From Arsenicibacter rosenii (GTDB taxonomy: Bacteria > Bacteroidota > Bacteroidia > Cytophagales > Spirosomataceae): a stretch of DNA of 64,000 nt. The position numbers and the translations under genes are program-made. The notes under the pieces were generated by a model that was not told the origin of the DNA, did no database searches, and was given only the letters and a program-made list of their open reading frames with translations. Location of the stretch: the NCBI RefSeq assembly GCF_001870735.1, contig NZ_MORL01000001.1, positions 809,222-873,221 of the forward strand. Direction: 5' to 3'. Positions 59,584-64,000 of the stretch are shown here, piece after piece; position 1 is the stretch's first letter, and the number at the start of each line of letters is the position of its first letter.

Positions 59584-60156
59584 TTATTCACCGTGCGACA
59601 GCATCTCTTTCGCCCGTAGTGCCTGATTGATATGCCGTTCCGTATGGGCCACCAGCATCAGCAGGGCATCGCCCAGACGGATCCGGATGCTGTTGCCGAA
59701 CAAGGTAGCGAGTTTTGTGGTGTTCCAGTCCAGATAAACGCCTTTGTCGATCAGTGTATGTAACGTTTGCTGCAGGTCCACAAATTGCTGCATCACATCC
59801 GCTACATCCAGGTCCTGTGCCTGTCGTGGTTTGATAAACGACGGAGCAGGCAGTTTCATTTTTGTTTTCGGGTCAACCGCCCAGCGCAAAGCCCGCCCTA
59901 CCCAACCGGATTCGAGTGGCTGGTCTGCCGGCTGGTGCTGAATCAGCCCCAGCTGATCTACCTTATGCTGGATATTCCGGATGTAAAACCGTTCGGCCAG
60001 ATTCAGGTGTTGCAGACATTCGATCATGCTCCACTTATCCGGAGCCGGTTTCCGGCTCAGCTGCTCATGGGTTAACGGACGAAAATCCTGATCAATGATC
60101 GTTAATACGGCCGATAAACGCTGCTGAAGTTGCCGGGCAGTTTCGAGCTTTTGCAT
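59584..60156 (-). CDS. DinB-family four-helix protein
   Basis: The 190-residue cytoplasmic protein has the DinB/YfiT pattern: an N-terminal helix (ARQLQQRLSAVLTIIDQDFR), KPAPDKWSMIECLQHLNLAE with the first metal His, and a distal HTERHINQAL with two more His. Such proteins bind a divalent metal; some are thiol transferases (bacillithiol/mycothiol type), but the activity here is unknown. It lies 3 bases after pgmB and 104 bases before GH65 on the same strand, so it interrupts an otherwise classical sugar pair. Confidence 0.85.
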   Translation of the reverse strand: MQKLETARQLQQRLSAVLTIIDQDFRPLTHEQLSRKPAPDKWSMIECLQHLNLAERFYIRNIQHKVDQLGLIQHQPADQPLESGWVGRALRWAVDPKTKMKLPAPSFIKPRQAQDLDVADVMQQFVDLQQTLHTLIDKGVYLDWNTTKLATLFGNSIRIRLGDALLMLVAHTERHINQALRAKEMLSHGE

Positions 60157-60159
60157 GGG

Positions 60160-60813
60160 TTATAAACGGGCTAAAATTTGTGAAACCGTAACGTTTTCAA
60201 GGGACGGAAACACCATACTGGCCTTTGTCAGGACATCCGGCGACCCCAGACCAACCGCAAACGAACCCGCCCGCAGGGCTGATTCAATCCCGGCTACCGC
60301 ATCTTCAAAGACCACACATTCTGCGGGTTGTACGCCCAGTTCCTCCGCCCCTTTTAAGAACACTTCCGGATCCGGCTTGCCTTTTGCGATTTTGTTACCG
60401 TCGATAATGGCATCGAACTGACCGGTCATCCCGATGCGTTCCAGGATCAGACCGGCATTTTTACTGACAGACCCGAGGGCGGTTTTCAGGCCAGCCTCCC
60501 GCACCTGCGCGAAAAACGCCGGCACGCCCGGTAAAATATCGGTTGGCGTCATCCGGCTGACCAGCTCCAGATACCACTGATTTTTCAGGGTAGCCAGTTC
60601 CTGTTTTTTTTCTTCCGGAAGCTGCACATTCCCGTGTGCCAGAATCAGCTCCAGCGAGTCCATCCGGCTGACGCCCTTTAGTCCTTCGTTAAATTCTTCG
60701 GAAATATCAAACCCCAGCTCATTCGCCATCCGGCGCCAGGCTTGATAATGATAAATGGCCGTATCTACAATTACGCCATCAAGATCAAACAGAAATGCTT
60801 TGACAGGTTGCAT
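60160..60813 (-). CDS. pgmB: Beta-phosphoglucomutase
   Basis: The 217-residue HAD-superfamily enzyme converts beta-glucose 1-phosphate to glucose 6-phosphate. The nucleophile and acid Asp are in FLFDLDGVIVDTA (~8-20). The cap has LKGVSRMDSLELIL, motif II is ALGSVSKNA, the Lys is in GKPDPEVFLKG, and the metal site is VVFEDAVAGIESA. The DxD plus GVSR cap motif separates it from ordinary phosphatases. It heads the unit pgmB-dinB-GH65 and would process the GH65 product. Confidence 0.93.
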   Translation of the reverse strand: MQPVKAFLFDLDGVIVDTAIYHYQAWRRMANELGFDISEEFNEGLKGVSRMDSLELILAHGNVQLPEEKKQELATLKNQWYLELVSRMTPTDILPGVPAFFAQVREAGLKTALGSVSKNAGLILERIGMTGQFDAIIDGNKIAKGKPDPEVFLKGAEELGVQPAECVVFEDAVAGIESALRAGSFAVGLGSPDVLTKASMVFPSLENVTVSQILARL

Positions 60814-60979
60814 GAATTAAAGTAAGTACCAGTCCGCAAAATAACACAACTCCGGCAGAATCAGCACAAACAGGCCGGTTAAATCGCACAATGGATAGAC
60901 TCCCCGGCCAATCGGGAACTTAATCCAATTGAAAAATATTATGCCATAAAACAAGACAAAAACATAAACAATTACAGCT

Positions 60980-61309
60980 ATGGCAGAGACCAAATATGCC
61001 CTGGAAGCAACTGATGCTAACTTTAGCGAACTGATTAATTCTGATAAACCTGTTCTGGTTGACTTCTGGGCTGAGTGGTGCGGACCGTGTAAGATGATTG
61101 GCCCGGTTGTGGAAAAATTAGCCGAAGAATATGAAGGTAAAGCAGTAGTTGCGAAAATGGATGTTGATGCGAACTCTACTACACCCGCAAAATTCGGTAT
61201 CCGTAGCATCCCGACTTTGCTGATTTTCAAAAACGGAGAACTGGCTGACAAAATCGTTGGTGCCGTTCCTAAAAACGTTCTGGAGCAAAAATTAGCCGCT
61301 CAGCTGTAA
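60980..61309 (+). CDS. trxA: Thioredoxin
   Basis: The 109-residue cytoplasmic disulfide reductase has the active site WAEWCGPCKMIGPVVEKLAE, the cis-Pro in IRSIPTLLIFKNGE, and KNVLEQKLAAQL at the end. The size is that of classical Trx1. It is a plausible electron donor for the Cys-type glutathione peroxidase at 18871. It is monocistronic with its own terminator. Confidence 0.96.
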   Translation: MAETKYALEATDANFSELINSDKPVLVDFWAEWCGPCKMIGPVVEKLAEEYEGKAVVAKMDVDANSTTPAKFGIRSIPTLLIFKNGELADKIVGAVPKNVLEQKLAAQL

Positions 61310-61360
61310 GCCATCTGCTTACTGAGCGTTACTGATACATCTGAAATCTGAGTACCCCTC

Positions 61361-61399
61361 AAAAAGAAATGCCAGGTATATTGCCTGGCATTTCTTTTT
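61361..61399 (+). terminator. Intrinsic terminator after thioredoxin
   Basis: AAAAAGAAATGCCAGG (61361-61376) pairs perfectly over 16 bases with 61384-61399 around a 7-base loop, ending in TTTCTTTTT. Confidence 0.9.
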
Positions 61400-61408
61400 G
61401 TATTTTTG
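61381..61408 (+). promoter_or_regulatory. Possible promoter of the serine dehydratase gene
   Basis: TTG (61381-61383) is followed after 17 bases by TATTTTTG (61401-61408), near the Bacteroidota pattern. The -33 part lies inside the thioredoxin terminator. The start codon is at 61442. Confidence 0.35.
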
Positions 61409-61441
61409 GCCTCCTTCATCAACTTGTCCGCAAGCATTTTT

Positions 61442-62818
61442 ATGAATACCTCAGCCATTACAACATCTGTTTTTGACTTATTTAAAGTAGGCCCCGGCCC
61501 GTCGAGTTCTCATACAATCGGCCCGATGAAAGCGGCTTTTGATTTTCGCGGGCGCATCGGTGATTTGTCAGAAGAAACCCTGGCGAAAGCCAACCGCATT
61601 GATATGCTGCTCTTTGGCTCCCTGAGTGCCACGGGGAAAGGGCACGGCACCGACCGTGCTATCGTAGCCGGTCTGCTCGGCTGGCAACCCGAAACAACCG
61701 ATCCGGATCAACTGCTCGCGCTGCTGAAAGACCCGGACCAGCAATACCCCGTTACCGTAAACGGCCACACCTATCCCGTTGGACCGTCGGATATTTATTT
61801 TGAACGCCGCCGGTATGACTCGCCCTATGCCAATACCATGGTGCTGCGGCTGGCCGGCGGGGATGAGGTGCTGCTGGAAGAAGAATATTACTCGATCGGT
61901 GGTGGGTTTGTGATCCGGAAAGGGGAACCCGAAACGCCTCAGGCCTCGATTGAACCGCCGTATCCCTACCAGACCATGAAAGAACTGAAAGCGCATCTGA
62001 GCCAACATAACCTGTCGCTGGATGAACTGATCATGGCCAATGAAATCGCTCTGACCGGCCGTTCTGCCAAAGAAATCAACCAACGTATTGATCAGATTCT
62101 GGACTTTATGCACCGGGCCGTCCGGCGCGGACTACGGCACAAAGGCACCTTGCCGGGTTCGATCAAACTACGGCGAAAGGCTCCGTTGCTCTACCAACAG
62201 GCGAAAGGCATGTCCCATTCGTCAGACAGTTTTCTGATCTTTCTGAATGCCTACTGTCTGGCGGCATCTGAAGAGAACGCGGCGGGCGGTATTGTTGTAA
62301 CTGCCCCGACCTCAGGGGCTTCCGGTGTCATTCCGGGCTTGACCTATCTCGCCAAACACCATTTCCACTACGACAAGGCAACCTTACGGAAAGGCATGAT
62401 GGCGGCGGCGGCGGTTGGTTTTCTGGTCAAACACAATGCCAGTATCTCGGGAGCCGAAATGGGGTGCATGGGCGAAATCGGCTCAGCGTCGGCGATGGGG
62501 GCCGCCTTCCTGACGCATGCAGCCGGTAAGTCCATCGACGCGGTTGAATCGGCCGCCGAAATCGGCATCGAACATCACCTGGGCATGACCTGCGACCCGA
62601 TTGGCGGGTATGTGCAGATTCCCTGCATCGAACGAAATGCCATGGGGGCCGTTAAAGCCTACAACGCCTTTTTGCTGGCAACGTCCGGCGCGCCGTCGAT
62701 GCAAAAGATTTCGCTCGACTCGGTCATCAAAGTGATGAAAGCAACCGGCCGCGACATGTCGACCAAATACAAGGAAACATCGGAAGCGGGGCTGGCCCTC
62801 AGTGCTACCGAATGTTAA
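61442..62818 (+). CDS. sdaA: L-serine ammonia-lyase (iron-sulfur, single chain)
   Basis: The 458-residue cytoplasmic enzyme deaminates L-serine to pyruvate with a [4Fe-4S] cluster. The beta-type domain starts SVFDLFKVGPGPSSSHTIGP. The alpha domain has APTSGASGVIPG, the cluster Cys in AEMGCMGEIGSASAMGAA, and MTCDPIGGYVQIPCIERNAM with two more Cys. The length matches fused alpha/beta enzymes of the E. coli SdaA type. The start at 61442 is preferred over 61406, which lies too close to the promoter. Confidence 0.95.
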   Translation: MNTSAITTSVFDLFKVGPGPSSSHTIGPMKAAFDFRGRIGDLSEETLAKANRIDMLLFGSLSATGKGHGTDRAIVAGLLGWQPETTDPDQLLALLKDPDQQYPVTVNGHTYPVGPSDIYFERRRYDSPYANTMVLRLAGGDEVLLEEEYYSIGGGFVIRKGEPETPQASIEPPYPYQTMKELKAHLSQHNLSLDELIMANEIALTGRSAKEINQRIDQILDFMHRAVRRGLRHKGTLPGSIKLRRKAPLLYQQAKGMSHSSDSFLIFLNAYCLAASEENAAGGIVVTAPTSGASGVIPGLTYLAKHHFHYDKATLRKGMMAAAAVGFLVKHNASISGAEMGCMGEIGSASAMGAAFLTHAAGKSIDAVESAAEIGIEHHLGMTCDPIGGYVQIPCIERNAMGAVKAYNAFLLATSGAPSMQKISLDSVIKVMKATGRDMSTKYKETSEAGLALSATEC

Positions 62819-62850
62819 CAATTTTCATATCCGGCAGTTTAACAAACAGA

Positions 62851-62913
62851 TTCTGTTTACTGTGTTCTGTGTTCGTTTACTAATTGCCGCAACGCAGAAC
62901 ACAGTGAGCAGAA
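62851..62913. repeat. Inverted repeat after the serine dehydratase gene
   Basis: TTCTGTTTACTGTGTTCTG (62851-62869) pairs with CAGAACACAGTGAGCAGAA (62895-62913) with two G-U positions. It lies in the 131-base gap between two co-directional genes and may be an attenuator, terminator or mobile palindrome. Confidence 0.65.
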
Positions 62914-62949
62914 CCATGCAGTTACCAACAGAACGAAGGAACGTTAATC

Positions 62950-64000
62950 ATGTCGAATATCTATACACCCAACCAGCAACGAATACTACTGATTGCCAGC
63001 CTGTTCATTATCGGGGGCTTCATTATTGTCGGCGTCAGCCAATACATCACAGCCTTTTTAGGAGCCGTGATCCTTTACGTCGTTTTCCGGCCGTGGTTCC
63101 ATAACCTGGTCCATAAGCGCGGCTGGAACCGGACACTGGTTACTGTGCTGCTGATCGTTTTTTCCATTGTTGTCATTATTCTGCCTTTTCTGGCCCTGAG
63201 CCTGTTGCTGGCCAGCCGGATCCAGTTTTACAGCCGCAATCCGGAACCGATTCTGCAACTGATTAATAAGGTCGAACAACTGACGAAGTTCAAGATTACT
63301 GACGAGAAGAATATCCGGTCGATGGTACAGCAGGGGGCGTCATTTGCCAGTAAGCAATTCCCGTCTGTTCTTAGCGGGACCCTCGATTTTATCATTATCA
63401 TGGGCCTGCTTTATGTCGCGCTCTACTTCATGTTTATGGAAGAAGAGTCGTTTCTGAAAGGGCTCCGGAAGTACCTGCCATTTAAGTCAGCGACACTCAA
63501 CAACCTGGGCGAAGAGCTTAAGAACATGGTGAATGCCAACGTACTCGGGCAAGCACTCGTCTCCTTTGTTCAGGCCATTCTGACCGGCCTGACGCTCTGG
63601 ATTTTCGGAGTGCCCGACCCGGCGTTCTGGGGCATGGTTACCTTTTTCTTTGCCTTTATTCCCGTACTTGGTACTCCGGTGGTTTTTGTACCCGCCGCCA
63701 TCCTGCAGATTTCCAGCGGTAATACCGGTCAGGGAGTAGGTATTCTGCTGGTAGGCGCCATTGTCATCATCAACATTGATAACCTGCTGCGCATCTGGCT
63801 GGCCAAACGCATGGGCGACGTTCATCCGCTGATTACGCTGGTCGGTATCGTGTTAGGGGTTCCTATTTTCGGTATCCTTGGCTTAGTGATCGGGCCACTA
63901 CTGCTCTCCTACTTTATTGTCTTGATGAAAGTTTTTGAACGCGAGAACCATAAGCTCCGTATCGAAATTGCCAGGGACCAGGACGATGTAGAAGCAAGAG
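62950..64000 (+). CDS. AI-2E family transporter, truncated by window end
   Basis: The first 350 residues of an inner-membrane protein start MSNIYTPNQQRILLIASLFI. About eight hydrophobic segments are visible, with the family core FFFAFIPVLGTPVVFVPAAI and GDVHPLITLVGIVLGVPIFG near the end. The frame is open to the last base. Members were named after autoinducer-2 export, but several are exporters or Na+/H+ antiporters, so the substrate is unknown. There is a 131-base gap to the serine dehydratase gene. Confidence 0.88.
   Translation, partial: MSNIYTPNQQRILLIASLFIIGGFIIVGVSQYITAFLGAVILYVVFRPWFHNLVHKRGWNRTLVTVLLIVFSIVVIILPFLALSLLLASRIQFYSRNPEPILQLINKVEQLTKFKITDEKNIRSMVQQGASFASKQFPSVLSGTLDFIIIMGLLYVALYFMFMEEESFLKGLRKYLPFKSATLNNLGEELKNMVNANVLGQALVSFVQAILTGLTLWIFGVPDPAFWGMVTFFFAFIPVLGTPVVFVPAAILQISSGNTGQGVGILLVGAIVIINIDNLLRIWLAKRMGDVHPLITLVGIVLGVPIFGILGLVIGPLLLSYFIVLMKVFERENHKLRIEIARDQDDVEAR

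Overview
The window is a chromosomal segment of a Bacteroidota bacterium, most likely a Cytophagales member close to Spirosoma (family Spirosomataceae). The evidence is a phosphatase with a type IX secretion C-terminal domain, a large TonB-dependent receptor behind an ECF sigma/anti-sigma pair, Bacteroidota-type promoters (TTTG, 19 bases, TAnnTTTG, clearest at the tRNA array), almost no Shine-Dalgarno sequences, and GC content that looks moderately high. No rRNA operon, CRISPR array, prophage or intact insertion sequence was seen.

Layout. 1-3.5 kb: the end of a Tm-1-like (UPF0261) gene with its TIM-barrel PEP-hydrolase-family partner, then modABC for molybdate uptake behind a ModE-like dyad. 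3.5-9 kb: an ArsC/Spx-like protein, an SGNH hydrolase, a decayed antitoxin, an aldo/keto reductase and a magnesium P-type ATPase. 9.09-9.93 kb: six identical tRNA-Glu(UUC) genes in a 129-base tandem array with one strong promoter and one terminator. 10-20.5 kb: M14 peptidase, fatty acid desaturase, universal stress protein, argS, glutathione peroxidase and menA. 20.6-29.9 kb: exported proteins, namely a sorted purple-acid-phosphatase-like enzyme, an M13 lipoprotein peptidase, a DUF11 surface protein and an orphan PAP N-domain; a 16-base minisatellite of about 34 copies fills the divergent promoter region at 23.04-23.58 kb. 30-35 kb: ECF sigma, putative anti-sigma, Spy-like protein, Gly-rich secreted protein and TonB-dependent receptor. 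35-45.8 kb: ileS, an Rpn-type nuclease, a coupled YHYH/MORN/SCO operon, and the molybdoenzyme fdhF with fdhD and a SPOUT methyltransferase. 45.8-56.5 kb: BamA-like protein, miaB, a sigma-54 activator without a sensor domain, lptE, a TPR-like protein, secG, a hypothetical protein and groES-groEL. 56.6-64 kb: a RelE-type module with a frameshifted toxin, a GH65 phosphorylase with beta-phosphoglucomutase, thioredoxin, serine dehydratase and a truncated AI-2E transporter.

The genes fall into several functional sets. modABC, fdhD and fdhF form a molybdenum set. The sigma/anti-sigma/Spy/Gly-rich/TonB block looks like an envelope-response locus whose three exported products share Gly/Arg/Met-rich segments. 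The sigma-54 activator lies among envelope-biogenesis genes, and groES has a sigma-54-like promoter with an upstream dyad. GH65 and pgmB together would convert a phosphorolysed disaccharide to glucose 6-phosphate.

The most unusual sequence features are non-coding: the tRNA array with homogenised hairpin spacers, the minisatellite, and several families of palindromic repeats. One of these repeats appears to encode the whole lipoprotein signal peptide of LptE.
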